DNA of 64,000 bases from Enterococcus florum (GTDB lineage: Bacteria; Bacillota; Bacilli; Lactobacillales; Enterococcaceae): the NCBI RefSeq assembly GCF_004309355.1, contig NZ_BJCC01000005.1, forward strand, positions 41,853 to 105,852, written 5' to 3'. The notes beneath the pieces were generated by a model. The model was not told the origin of the DNA and made no database searches. It saw only the letters and a program-made list of their open reading frames with translations. This document shows positions 32,445 to 44,298 of the stretch, piece after piece (position 1 is the first letter of the stretch; each line of letters starts with the position of its first letter). The position numbers were made by a program, and so were the translations under genes.

Positions 32445-34877
32445 ATTTGTATTCCACTATTTTAGAATTAAATGTCACTGACTTCAAGGCCATTTTCGAC
32501 CTTATCAAAATTTACGTTCCACTATTTTAGATTTAGATTTGTGGTTCTTCCGTTTCTTCGCCCTCTGTACCTTCATTTACATTCCACTATTTTAGATCTA
32601 GATACATTCTGGGAACGTTGTTTCGCCTAAACTTGGTGAATTTACATTCCACTATTTTAGATTTAGATATAGTAAGTAGTTATGCTAGTAACCCACGCCA
32701 ATTTATTTACATTCCACTATTTTAGATTTAGACCATTGCTCGTATCAGTCTGCATTGTTCTGGTAGTTAATTTACATTCCACTATTTTAGATTTAGACTT
32801 GTCAACTGCTTCAAAGCGATAGACAGCCTTTTTATTTACATTCCACTATTTTAGATTTAGACCAGAACCAACTCCACCACCAGCGCAAGTTGAAAAGATT
32901 TACATTCCACTATTTTAGATTTAGACATGCGAATCGCAATCGATACATGAATGGCGAAACATATTTACATTCCACTATTTTAGATTTAGACAAAATTGGC
33001 TCAAGCTCGTTTGGTGATGGTCACACATTTACATTCCACTATTTTAGATTTAGACTCGATGCGCTAACTGAGTATCAAATACCGAAAATATTTACATTCC
33101 ACTATTTTAGATTTAGACACAACGCGATACCGCGGCCCTTTTGCTAAATGGCTAATTTACATTCCACTATTTTAGATTTAGACCTTCGCATTGTTCATAG
33201 CCATATTTGCCTTGTCTATCATTTACATTCCACTATTTTAGATTTAGACACCATCCGGAAGATACTGTTTGTGACTGTCATTTAAATTTACATTCCACTA
33301 TTTTAGATTTAGACCAAAAAATGATTTGAAAGCCGGTGATTTTTTGTTTGATTTACATTCCACTATTTTAGATTTAGACAAAGCTCAATTGGAATATGAA
33401 AAAATAGTAAACCAAATTTACATTCCACTATTTTAGATTTAGACCTTAGACGGTTGATACAGTATCAGGTTTCTCTATTTAATTTACATTCCACTATTTT
33501 AGATTTAGACGACGAATGCGATAGGGTTTTTGCTGATGTATTAGGTATTTACATTCCACTATTTTAGATTTAGACTATATACTTTTCGTATTCTTGACTT
33601 TTGCATTATGAATTTACATTCCACTATTTTAGATTTAGACGAGACTTCGGGACAAGAGAACCTCGTTTATATAATAATTTACATTCCACTATTTTAGATT
33701 TAGACTCACTTCCATGATATGCCTCATTTGGAACGTCAACATTTACATTCCACTATTTTAGATTTAGACAGAAATCACGGAAAAGTTGTAACGGAAGGTT
33801 GGGGTATTTACATTCCACTATTTTAGATTTAGACCGACGAGGTGCAGCCAACCGACCCGACCAAATACATTATTTACATTCCACTATTTTAGATTTAGAC
33901 TGAAAAAGTATACGAATATAAAGAAACGTTCGCAATGGATTTACATTCCACTATTTTAGATTTAGACCAGCGTTGAATGTGTATTCATAAGTACCAAAAG
34001 TTTATTTACATTCCACTATTTTAGATTTAGACGGAGATCCTTACACGGATGCAGATAGCGTTTCTAAAATTTACATTCCACTATTTTAGATTTAGACGGT
34101 TTAGCGAGAAAGAAGTTGAGTATCCGAATATTGATTTACATTCCACTATTTTAGATTTAGACTAAACATTATCCGTGAATTCCCATAAAACATACTGCAT
34201 TTACATTCCACTATTTTAGATTTAGACATTGATGATTGCCCCTACAACTAATTGGTTATACTGATTTACATTCCACTATTTTAGATTTAGACGTTTCTAT
34301 AACTTCGATCAGCGGACTACCTTTTAAATTTACATTCCACTATTTTAGATTTAGACGAGTAACTGAGTATTACACGATTGCTCAAGGTGCTAATTTACAT
34401 TCCACTATTTTAGATTTAGACCAATTGTGGCTAATACGGTTGTCAGCGTTACGTAAATTTACATTCCACTATTTTAGATTTAGACGAATATAACGACGAA
34501 CATAAACGCTTAAATATTTTTATTTACATTCCACTATTTTAGATTTAGACCTACTTTCTCCAGCTACCCAGACAATAACCTACATCAATTTACATTCCAC
34601 TATTTTAGATTTAGACAAATACAGACTACACTACTCAGAAGGTAATTTTTACATTTACATTCCACTATTTTAGATTTAGACACCTGTATGACGCTCAAGG
34701 TGATTTCTGTAGGTAAATTTACATTCCACTATTTTAGATTTAGACACAAGCTACGGTGAGGTACCTCAACTCACTTAACGATATTTACATTCCACTATTT
34801 TAGATTTAGACGATAGACCCAAAAACACCACCCCGAACAATTAGAAAAATTTACATTCCACTATTTTAGATTTAGAC
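32445..34877 (-). CRISPR. Type I-B CRISPR array, 38 repeats and 37 spacers
   Basis: I count 38 copies of a 29-bp repeat which on the plus strand begins ATTTACATTCCAC and ends TTTTAGATTTAGAC; spacers are 34-38 bp, mostly 36. The transcribed strand is minus: repeats then begin GTCTAAATC and end GGAATGTAAAT, giving the 8-base 5' handle AUGUAAAU expected for I-B crRNAs. The repeat closely resembles Clostridioides difficile I-B repeats. Copies from 32705 rightwards are identical. The four left-most copies decay progressively (5, 2, 2 and 1 mismatches, all four sharing a C-to-T change at the last base), marking the old, leader-distal end. The leader and cas2 are at the right. Confidence 0.98.
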
Positions 34878-35064
34878 CCCGCGTACACTTTTCCTTGTCA
34901 CATCAAGCACAAAAAGGCTATTTCTGTCGACCTGCCAAATTTAAGACTAATTTCCAACAAGAATAACAGTCAAATCTCATAAAAACCTTTATTATCAAGG
35001 TTTTTCATTATCTGTCGTAACTACAGATTTTTTCCATTATTGGGGGTCGACAGATTGAAAAAAT
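34878..35064 (-). promoter_or_regulatory. CRISPR leader
   Basis: AT-rich, 187 bp between cas2 and the first repeat. It contains GGTCGACAG (35045-35053) and its inverted copy CTGTCGACC (34924-34932), and an imperfect palindrome TCTGTCGTAACTACAGA (35011-35027). A hairpin AAAACCTT/AAGGTTTT near 34981-35005 with a T run may end the cas transcript. The array promoter must lie here; no convincing -35 is seen. Confidence 0.8.
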
Positions 35065-35346
35065 CTAAAAAAAATTTGAGATTAACTCTGATCCATCGAT
35101 ACCAATATATTCTTTCGTCAGCCATCGTTTATTGGAGTTTTTGAAAATCAATATCGAATCAAGGTCTTCACGAACATGCTCTTTTAATTCTTGCTCTAAC
35201 TTTTTTAACTTGGCTGGAGTTATTTCTCCCTCAAACACTGACTTTTGAACATGACTTAAATACTTTTTACAAATTTTGAAAACTCGATTTAATACACGAG
35301 CTCCTTTATCTTCTAATGATATATCGTAAACTAAAATTACATACAT
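35065..35346 (-). CDS. cas2: CRISPR adaptation endonuclease-fold protein Cas2
   Basis: 93 residues with the ferredoxin-like N-terminus MYVILVYDISLEDKGARVLN (conserved Asp8) and KYLSHVQKSVFEGEI, typical of Cas2 in I-B loci. It forms the spacer-integration complex with Cas1. Six bases after cas1; last gene of the cas operon and next to the leader. Confidence 0.95.
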   Translation of the reverse strand: MYVILVYDISLEDKGARVLNRVFKICKKYLSHVQKSVFEGEITPAKLKKLEQELKEHVREDLDSILIFKNSNKRWLTKEYIGIDGSELISNFF

Positions 35347-35352
35347 TTCCCA

Positions 35353-36342
35353 TCACCACCAAATCTTGAATGGTTCATACTCTTTATCATCCATCAAATG
35401 CTTGATCAGTTTATAGCACTCTAAACGCATCAATTTCCGATAGGACACATTCCTTTTTAACTCTCTATGACGAACAGTTGTATTTAGTCGTTCATCAAAC
35501 TGTCGTAAAACTTTTTGTTGTCCACTTTGCTTTAAATAATTACCATTCGAACCATTCTCAAAATCTTTCTCCGTAATAATTTTCTTGTTAACCAGCGAAA
35601 AAATTAAGCGATCAACTATTAACGGCTTAAAAATCTCAGCAATGTCCAAAGACAACGAAAATCTTCGCTCAGAGTTACTGTGCAAATAGCTGATTGTTGG
35701 ATTGAGTTGGCTAACGTATATCTCAGATAAGCAAGCGCTGTATGTCAGCATGTTCAAGTAAGAGATTAACGCATTCACCATGTTATCAGGCGGTCGCCGC
35801 ACTCTTGCTTTGAAGTCTACTTCATCGTTAAATATTGTTTCCCATGCACTGTAGTAAATTTGATGAATATTCCCTTCTATCCCCATTAATTCGTCTACTT
35901 CATTTGCTCGGTTAATCCTCTTTCTAAGTGATTCAATATCAGCTATTTGCTGTTCAACTTCCTTTCCTCTACGCCGATAATATTGCAGATTGCGTAAACA
36001 ATTGGTTGTTGCACCATCTACAAATTTTCTCGCTAAAGGAATTCTTTTTCTTTCTTCTACTGAGTGGTAGACCTGCTGGACTAATAGTTTTCCTGATACA
36101 TTTTTTTCACGCGGATAAAAAGTTCCAGTGTAGTAGCCGTAATAATTGAAGAAGTGAACAGGGATTTTCATTTCTGAAAGATAATTTAAGCACTTGGTAT
36201 TTGTATTAACTTCTCCAAATAGATAAATATCTCTTGTCATTTCGATTTTTAAGTCTTTTTTTCGACCGTCTGCTGTTTCCATACGTATCACATTGTCTTT
36301 TCTACTCAAGGTTCCGCTTGAATACAGATAGTAACTTTCCAC
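35353..36342 (-). CDS. cas1: CRISPR integrase Cas1
   Basis: 329 residues. Metal ligands are visible in GIEGNIHQIYY (Glu), SYLHSNSERRFSLSLDIAE (His, Asp) and the following EIFKPLIVDRL. Length and motifs match Cas1b. It inserts new spacers at the leader end together with Cas2, using Cas4-trimmed pre-spacers. Confidence 0.96.
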   Translation of the reverse strand: MESYYLYSSGTLSRKDNVIRMETADGRKKDLKIEMTRDIYLFGEVNTNTKCLNYLSEMKIPVHFFNYYGYYTGTFYPREKNVSGKLLVQQVYHSVEERKRIPLARKFVDGATTNCLRNLQYYRRRGKEVEQQIADIESLRKRINRANEVDELMGIEGNIHQIYYSAWETIFNDEVDFKARVRRPPDNMVNALISYLNMLTYSACLSEIYVSQLNPTISYLHSNSERRFSLSLDIAEIFKPLIVDRLIFSLVNKKIITEKDFENGSNGNYLKQSGQQKVLRQFDERLNTTVRHRELKRNVSYRKLMRLECYKLIKHLMDDKEYEPFKIWW

Positions 36343-36365
36343 TCTCTCACCCCATTACTCATTTC

Positions 36366-36854
36366 TTAGACAAAACAATATTCATAGTAGGCACATTTGG
36401 TACAGATTTTTTTCTTTTCCACACTGGGTGAAATTTCTTGGGAAATAGTCTTCTCAATATCTGAGATAATGTTTCCCAATTCTTCACTCTCCTCATCATT
36501 CAGCGTTACTTCAACTCGTTCTCTTAATTTGGGATAATCAAGATAACCTTTTTCGACAGGAATACCTTTTTCACGCAAATAATATAAGTAATACCTTAGC
36601 TGCCAGATAGCAGCAGGTTCAACCGCTCGCGATTTCTTAACTTCATGTAAAACCTTCCAGCTTTCTAAAAAATCGATGTTGATTGTCCCATCAAACATCA
36701 CTTGTTTTCTTTTATCCTTGTAACTCCCAGTATCCAGCAATTTACCTAATTGAACATTTTCATTCTCTTCTTCGTATTGTAACCCTTGAGAAAATAGCCA
36801 TAACTTTCTTGGACAGACAAAATAGTAATTTATCATATTCCCAGTAATTCTCAT
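36366..36854 (-). CDS. cas4: RecB-like nuclease Cas4
   Basis: 162 residues. Four cysteines for the Fe-S cluster: one in YFVCPRKLWLF and three in ICTKCAYYEYCFV. The nuclease core is TINIDFLESWKVLHEVKKSR with catalytic Asp and the Glu-x-Lys pair. Cas4 trims pre-spacers and selects the PAM end. It lies between cas3 and cas1 as in Tneap-type I-B operons. Confidence 0.94.
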   Translation of the reverse strand: MRITGNMINYYFVCPRKLWLFSQGLQYEEENENVQLGKLLDTGSYKDKRKQVMFDGTINIDFLESWKVLHEVKKSRAVEPAAIWQLRYYLYYLREKGIPVEKGYLDYPKLRERVEVTLNDEESEELGNIISDIEKTISQEISPSVEKKKICTKCAYYEYCFV

Positions 36855-36863
36855 TACGACCTC

Positions 36864-39149
36864 CTAGAAGATATTATCCTCTTCTTCCCCTTTTAATACT
36901 TCGAATCCATGATCTGAAGAATATTCTCCTTCAACAAAAACAACCTGTTCAAACTTGCCAATTTGTTTACACCTAACTTGATTTTGCTTCTGGCACTCAT
37001 TAAACAACCAATCTGGCATAGACATCACATAATCTTCAAGTTTAGTTTTCATTACTCGTTTATACATTCGTGGATTTTCAATACCTGTTACTTCTAAATC
37101 CTTTAAAGTTGTTCCGAGTACTCTAATTAATTCATCAATTTCTTCCTTGTTGTCTATATATACATTCATTGGAATGATGCTGCGTGTTTGAATATTTCGG
37201 AAAAGCTGACGAACTTCAGTGGCGTTCTTGTTGTCATCTTCAATCGCATCTAACCATTCCAGCGTTTTATTTACACGAGTGTAGTAATCTGTCCCAGTCA
37301 TATTGTCAGTTATATACGTTTGATTAATCAATGCCATTTTTTCTGACTCACTAAAAATACCGTTGCCCTTATTTCTTAAAGCGACTTTAGACAACTGGAA
37401 TATTTCTTGATGGACAACAGCCTTCTCATTAGGTCTGACCCCACTTGTTACTTCTTCTCCGCCATCAAACACATACACATTTGGCTCATCACGATTTTTC
37501 AGTGTGCGTTTTCGATAGCAACGACCCATCCGTTGAAATAATCCATTCAGTTCCGATAGTTCGGTAACCAGCATGTCAAAATCAATATCTAACGAGGCCT
37601 CCACTACTTGAGTTGCTACCCAAATACCTTCTTCATCCTCCGATTCAGCAAAGTTCAAAATGTCATTCTCCTTGGATTGTCGGTCCTTTCGAATAAACTG
37701 ACTATGAAATAAATTAATATTTTCGTCTGGCATCAATTCTGTTAGTTGTTCGTATACTTCTTTAGCCTTACGAACCGTGTTACAAATAACTAATAATTTT
37801 CCTGAGTGGTAAATGTCACTAATTACTTCAGCTTTTATACCTTCTTCAAGAATTTGAAGGTGATGACGTTCCAGTAATTTTTCATTTAAAAAGGGCTGCT
37901 TATTCATCTTCCATTCTAACCCACGGCTTTTGAAAAGATCTAATAAATATGGTGGTAAGGTAGCAGTCATGACTAGAAACTTACCTCCAAAGTCCTGGAT
38001 TTCTTTTAAACCTTTAATCAGATAAGCTAATAAGTCAGGCGAATACATTTGTATTTCGTCAATAACAACTTTGGAATAGGCAAACGTAGCTAGTTTTTGC
38101 TCAAATCCAGCGTAATGATAGACAAAATCAAAGGTCTGATCCAAAGTAGTAACTGTTAGCGATAGCGACCATCCTCGAATTTCAGTCAAGTAACTTTCTA
38201 ACTGGTCTAGATTGATATCCTTATCGTCTTCTTGCATTGATAACAAAACAGCTAAACTATCAGAATGCAATATACCAACTTGTTCTTTATACTTGTTTTT
38301 TTTCTTATCAGATATCCCATTGAGAATACGATCATAAATAGCATTAATTGCAGTACGCAATGGCAGAATAAAGAATCCTTTGTTATCACCAATCCATAAT
38401 AGGCCAGCTTCTGTTTTCCCTAAACCCGTCTGTCCAATCACTATTAAATTATTGTTTTGGTTCTGCAAAACGTATTTTTGCATGTCATTCCAATCAATTG
38501 ACGGGTCAGATTTTTTTATTCTTAAATTTTCGAGAACCTTAGGCATATTCTGGTTTAAAAAATCTGCAGGATATTCTACTTTATATCCGCCACTAGCAGC
38601 ATAATCTATGCGGTTGAGAAGACCTTTGAGCATGATATACATGCAGAAAATCTCGCCATCTTTTCCACTGAGTCTGTGTCTGATTCGGTAGTATCTTTCA
38701 GTGGGTAACTTTATCTTTTCAGGTTCAGATAACTTTATATCAGAAAAAGGAAACTTTGTAGCTGGATTTTCTAATTCACTAATCTCAGCTTCGTACTGTC
38801 CTTCATCAATCTGAGAAAAATCACGTTCATGATGCAAAGCGATCGCGTAAGTTGCTGCTTTAATTTCCTCTTTAGTGTATTCTTTCTGCAATCGTCGAAT
38901 CGGTAGAAACGCAATACTTAATAACGCATGGGGAATCTCCCCTTCTAACTTCATCTTCCCACTCCGGATTTTTTTTTGAAATAAGTGATTCATTTTTCCA
39001 AGATCGTGATACTGACAAATAAGACGAAGGAGATCCCAATTCACTGGAATCTCCGGATAACATTTTTGCAATATATCAAAATTCTTCAAAAGATTATTTG
39101 TGTGTTCAACAATCGTCTCACCAGATGATTTAGCTAAAAATTCATCCAC
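36864..39149 (-). CDS. cas3: HD nuclease-helicase Cas3
   Basis: 761 residues. HD nuclease first: His16 (VEHTNN), His48-Asp49 (CQYHDLGKMNHLF), His106-His107 (IALHHERD). Then an SF2 helicase with Walker A GQTGLGKTEAG (239-249), DEIQ box (364-367), VMTATLPPYLL and QRMGRCYRKR. After Cascade binds a target, Cas3 unwinds and degrades it. All catalytic motifs are intact, so interference is probably functional. Confidence 0.96.
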   Translation of the reverse strand: MDEFLAKSSGETIVEHTNNLLKNFDILQKCYPEIPVNWDLLRLICQYHDLGKMNHLFQKKIRSGKMKLEGEIPHALLSIAFLPIRRLQKEYTKEEIKAATYAIALHHERDFSQIDEGQYEAEISELENPATKFPFSDIKLSEPEKIKLPTERYYRIRHRLSGKDGEIFCMYIMLKGLLNRIDYAASGGYKVEYPADFLNQNMPKVLENLRIKKSDPSIDWNDMQKYVLQNQNNNLIVIGQTGLGKTEAGLLWIGDNKGFFILPLRTAINAIYDRILNGISDKKKNKYKEQVGILHSDSLAVLLSMQEDDKDINLDQLESYLTEIRGWSLSLTVTTLDQTFDFVYHYAGFEQKLATFAYSKVVIDEIQMYSPDLLAYLIKGLKEIQDFGGKFLVMTATLPPYLLDLFKSRGLEWKMNKQPFLNEKLLERHHLQILEEGIKAEVISDIYHSGKLLVICNTVRKAKEVYEQLTELMPDENINLFHSQFIRKDRQSKENDILNFAESEDEEGIWVATQVVEASLDIDFDMLVTELSELNGLFQRMGRCYRKRTLKNRDEPNVYVFDGGEEVTSGVRPNEKAVVHQEIFQLSKVALRNKGNGIFSESEKMALINQTYITDNMTGTDYYTRVNKTLEWLDAIEDDNKNATEVRQLFRNIQTRSIIPMNVYIDNKEEIDELIRVLGTTLKDLEVTGIENPRMYKRVMKTKLEDYVMSMPDWLFNECQKQNQVRCKQIGKFEQVVFVEGEYSSDHGFEVLKGEEEDNIF

Positions 39150-39160
39150 TATTTTTCCTC

Positions 39161-40779
<1,619 letters not shown>

Positions 40780-40787
<8 letters not shown>

Positions 40788-42453
40788 TCACTTGTCCTCC
40801 TTCATTGTTGTAGGGTTCACCAATCATTCCAGTTACAAAAGCGTAACCGATCGTTTTGAAGCGTTCTTCGTCTAAGAAAACTTCTGTAAAATATCTAGGC
40901 ACTTGCTTATTCAAATACATGTAGCTGTTCAGCAACATATCCATAAAAGCATCTCTATTATTTGCCTTCAGAGAATTTAATAGTCTTAGCCCTACAGAAT
41001 CAGCCTTGTTTCTATTCGCGTATTCTTGCTTAAAGAAATAGCCATCTCTCCTAATGTTTTCTAACTCCTTCGCTTCTAATATCCTCACTTGAATCAACTC
41101 CTCCAAAAAGTTTTTATTGATTTCAATCATTTTCATCACATGATAACTATTTGCATAGACTTGGCCCCCAGAAACCTTTATACGTAAAATCTGATGGATC
41201 AATGCATACAAATTGGTATTATTCATCAAACAGTTAACAACCTCACGATACACATTATGGTATTCACCATTCAAATTGAAGCCTGCATTGAATAAATCTG
41301 GCAGCATATTTTTTGATTGGTTAATCGTTTTCAAAATATGTTTGGGTAAAAGATTAAAGTAGTATCGTTCATTTTCATATCGGACAACTTGAATATCTTG
41401 TAGTTCTCGTCTACTTTGTCTACCCATTTCATCCTGCAGAGTTCGGATCAATGCGGCATAAGTATCAATAGATTTTACTTCTGTTTTATTCAGATCCAGT
41501 ACATTTAAACGAATACCTGCATTCACTTTCACCAATGATTCAACAGAATGGTTGTCATTTACAAAAACCCCTTGATTGTAGACGTAAGTAAATCCAGCAG
41601 AAATACAGGTATACAATAAGCGACATGCAGGACACATGAATAAGTCATTAGTAAATGACCAGGCGTTACTCTGTTTACGATTAGCATCATAACCTGCCTG
41701 ATTAATGAAACTATACGAGATGTCTCCCTTTTTTATCGGATGACCACAATTTGTACAAGATAATTTATCTTTCTCATGATCGTCCTCTAAATAACTAAAC
41801 ATCGACTCAACAAAATAGTCATGGTATTTTACAAAGAAGTCACCTTTACTTTCTTGTCGATTTAGGAATGATACATCATTATACCCATTATTAATTACTG
41901 AATAGATTTGAATTTTTGCAGCCAGGTAACGCTGAACATCTTCGCGCTTGTAGTAGGAAAAAATTTCCGTCAATACTTGGTATACGTTTCTAACGCGTTC
42001 GACTACCTGTTCCCTACTCTGATCAAACTCACCTTTTTTTAATTTGTCGATTTTAGCTTGCTTGATCAAATCAAGAATTTTTACATCAGACTCAATCAGA
42101 GGATACACAGCGAGATAACTATTACTCTCACCATAGCGTTTTAAATCTGTTAAATACTTCTGGAGCCTTTCATAACTAGATTGATCAAACTTTACAAAAT
42201 TATCCTGTTTGTTGCGGTTCATTTCTTCTTCGTAAGCCAAGACTTTACTTAATGAAGATAGCTTTTGGTATTGTTTCGCAAAGTAACCGAAGTAAGCCTC
42301 TTCAAAATTTTCAAATTCTTTTAAGGGAACTTCGATACTCTGATCATGCTGGATTACCTTGTCGCCAAGTATGTTGACTAAACCGACAATCGCTGCATTC
42401 TCCATCCAGGAATTTAAGCGAAATTCTATCTTTCCATCTTTCACAAGCGCCAA
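40780..42453 (-). CDS. cas8b: Cascade large subunit Cas8b (Cst1-like), TTG start
   Basis: About 557 residues. A treble zinc-ribbon is clear, CTNCGHPIKKGD (Cys233, Cys236) and MCPACRLLYTC (Cys274, Cys277), typical of Cst1-type Cas8b, the PAM-recognising subunit. I start at TTG 42453 (then ALVKDGKIEFRL): GGGGGTG lies six bases upstream and it begins one base after the cas6 stop. An earlier in-frame ATG would overlap cas6 by 59 bases without a site. Confidence 0.93.
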
Positions 42454-42454
42454 T

Positions 42455-43207
42455 TTATTCACCCCCTTGATTAAGTTGGTTGAGAAAACCAAAGTAAAGA
42501 CCTGATTTGGCACCTAAGCCCACGTCTCGAATAACATTTAATAAATACGGTTCGCCTCTCAACTCAATTTTTCCAATAGCACCTTGATAGTATTTCTCAT
42601 ATGCTTTGGTAACTGTCTTTTTCATAGCTACAGGTCTGATGGACAAATTCGCAATATCAAAACTGACCCCCTGACCCATACTAGGTACAAGACGATTAAC
42701 CAAATTCTGCTTCAGAATGCTTTCATACCCTTCATCTTCAAAGTGTAAAAACCAATCCTTCCTTGTTTCCCGATTGTGATCTCTTGCTAAAATTGGAGAG
42801 ACTGCCTGAAACAACACTTGTTTTTCCGTGATAGGATCTTGATAGATCATAGAGATGGACTTAACAGCTATGTTCAATTCTCTGTGAAAAGGTATTTCAC
42901 CTTGATTCTTTAAGTAAATAAATGCATTATAAACAGCCATCGCTAACTCAGCCCTTGGTGTAGAAAAAAGATACAGTACCTGTGGTGTTTGGAGTACTAT
43001 TTTCTCTTTTTCAAACTTTGCACCTTTAAAAATAATTGCTTGAGAGAATAGCTTTTCTTTGTTCGTCTCATAGAGCTCTTTGTATATTTCTGGAGCTGAG
43101 TTTTGCAGCCCTCTCTTTAGTAGGGAAAGAAACAATGGCTGATACTTGATAGGTATCATTGTTCCATCTGTAAAGGGGGAAATTTCTAAATTAATTCTGA
43201 ATCGCAT
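42455..43207 (-). CDS. cas6: crRNA-processing endoribonuclease Cas6
   Basis: 250 residues from ATG 43207, which has AAGGAGG nine bases upstream. MRFRINLEISPFTDGTMIPI and the C-terminal Gly-rich loop NVIRDVGLGAKSGLYFGFLN are Cas6 features. It cuts the repeat RNA eight bases from the repeat end. First gene of the cas operon. The reading frame stays open upstream, but the extension lacks similarity to Cas6 and covers the probable promoter. Confidence 0.94.
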   Translation of the reverse strand: MRFRINLEISPFTDGTMIPIKYQPLFLSLLKRGLQNSAPEIYKELYETNKEKLFSQAIIFKGAKFEKEKIVLQTPQVLYLFSTPRAELAMAVYNAFIYLKNQGEIPFHRELNIAVKSISMIYQDPITEKQVLFQAVSPILARDHNRETRKDWFLHFEDEGYESILKQNLVNRLVPSMGQGVSFDIANLSIRPVAMKKTVTKAYEKYYQGAIGKIELRGEPYLLNVIRDVGLGAKSGLYFGFLNQLNQGGE

Positions 43208-43401
43208 AGTGTTTACCTCCTTAAATAGATTAATGTCGTATGTCCATGATAGATTACTAAAACCGCTTTCATAGTGATTAATATTTAAAATCAAAGAAGA
43301 ACCATTCCATTGAATCATTCTTCTCTGATCTAATTTTATCACTATTTTTCTCTTATAACCCTTCAAAATTCATGGAAATCAAAAGGATCAATTTAACCAT
43401 T

Positions 43402-44286
43402 TTAAATAATCCCCAAGATCACAGAAACAACCTGTACCAACAATCCACTTGCTGTATTCGCAAATAAGTCTGACAAGAACTCCTTTTTATGGTGCTTCAC
43501 AATACTCTCAAACGCTGCCTTGTCTTCATCTTTAGCAGCTACTAAAGCTTCTTTACTTGCTTCTTTTACAGGAGAATCAATTTTGATGGAAGAAATTACT
43601 TTTTTCAGTTCTACTTGAATAGAGTTCCAATCATACTCTCCATTGGCATCCAGTTTCTGTTTGATGTTACTTCCTATGGAGGAGGAATGAATAGCACTAT
43701 TGTTGATATCTCCAATTGTTGTAGAGGAATGATCCTCCTTTACATTAAAACTATCTGAGTTGTGCGAATTAATATCGTTATCTTTCTGAGTACCCGAGTT
43801 GATATTTGCAAAATCCCCGTAAGCATTATGACTGTGGTTATCTCCATTAATGATTTTATTCTCAGCGATATTAATTGTGGCATCTGTACTTTTATTAAAT
43901 GCATTTTCTATAGCACTTCTTGCCTTTTCAATAAATTCTTTATCATCAAAAAGGATACTATAGAATTGACCGGAGTTTAGTGACAGTGTTAAATATTGTT
44001 TTTTATTTACATACTCTTGATAAAACTTGTAAAAATGAAACCCAGAGACTGCTAATCCTATAAATCCTAATAATGTCCAATTTTTAAATAAAAAGAGCGA
44101 CACAATGAACACGAAAACCATCGGCAATGATAAATTTGGCTTAATCTCACCTGTATGAACTCTTGAAATATTGCTTAGTTGAACAGATACCCGATCAAAA
44201 CGTAATACATTATTTTTAATAACTAAAAGATCTGTCTCTATTTCCTCATTATTTCCTTCAAATAAACTAACTAATTCTTTACCCAT
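43402..44286 (-). CDS. Unrecognised membrane protein next to the cas operon
   Basis: About 294 residues, same strand as cas6 and 195 bases upstream of it. Layout: a soluble N-terminus (IETDLLVIKNNVLRFDRVSV, QLSNISRVHTG), two close transmembrane helices (LPMVFVFIVSLFLFKNWTLL, GFIGLAVSGFHFY), a PH-like strand-rich part (YLTLSLNSGQFYSILFDD), an Asn/His/Ser-rich low-complexity run (NKIINGDNHSHNAYGDFANI, TTIGDINNSAIHSSSIGSN), a Lys-rich helical region (SSIKIDSPVKEASKEALVAA) and a hydrophobic C-terminal tail (LLVQVVSVILGII). The N-terminal part resembles DUF6232. ATG 44286 has GGATGG upstream; an ATG four codons earlier is also possible. Function unknown; AT-rich like the cas genes. Confidence 0.75.
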   Translation of the reverse strand: MGKELVSLFEGNNEEIETDLLVIKNNVLRFDRVSVQLSNISRVHTGEIKPNLSLPMVFVFIVSLFLFKNWTLLGFIGLAVSGFHFYKFYQEYVNKKQYLTLSLNSGQFYSILFDDKEFIEKARSAIENAFNKSTDATINIAENKIINGDNHSHNAYGDFANINSGTQKDNDINSHNSDSFNVKEDHSSTTIGDINNSAIHSSSIGSNIKQKLDANGEYDWNSIQVELKKVISSIKIDSPVKEASKEALVAAKDEDKAAFESIVKHHKKEFLSDLFANTASGLLVQVVSVILGII

Positions 44287-44298
44287 GCATTTTTCCAT

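Noticed and set aside
32890..33147. Open frame of 85 codons inside the CRISPR array, with repeated FTFHYFRFR
   Set aside because: The repeating peptide is only the CRISPR repeat translated; no ribosome site.
34236..34493. Second open frame of 85 codons inside the array
   Set aside because: Same cause: repeat units with lengths that happen to stay in frame.
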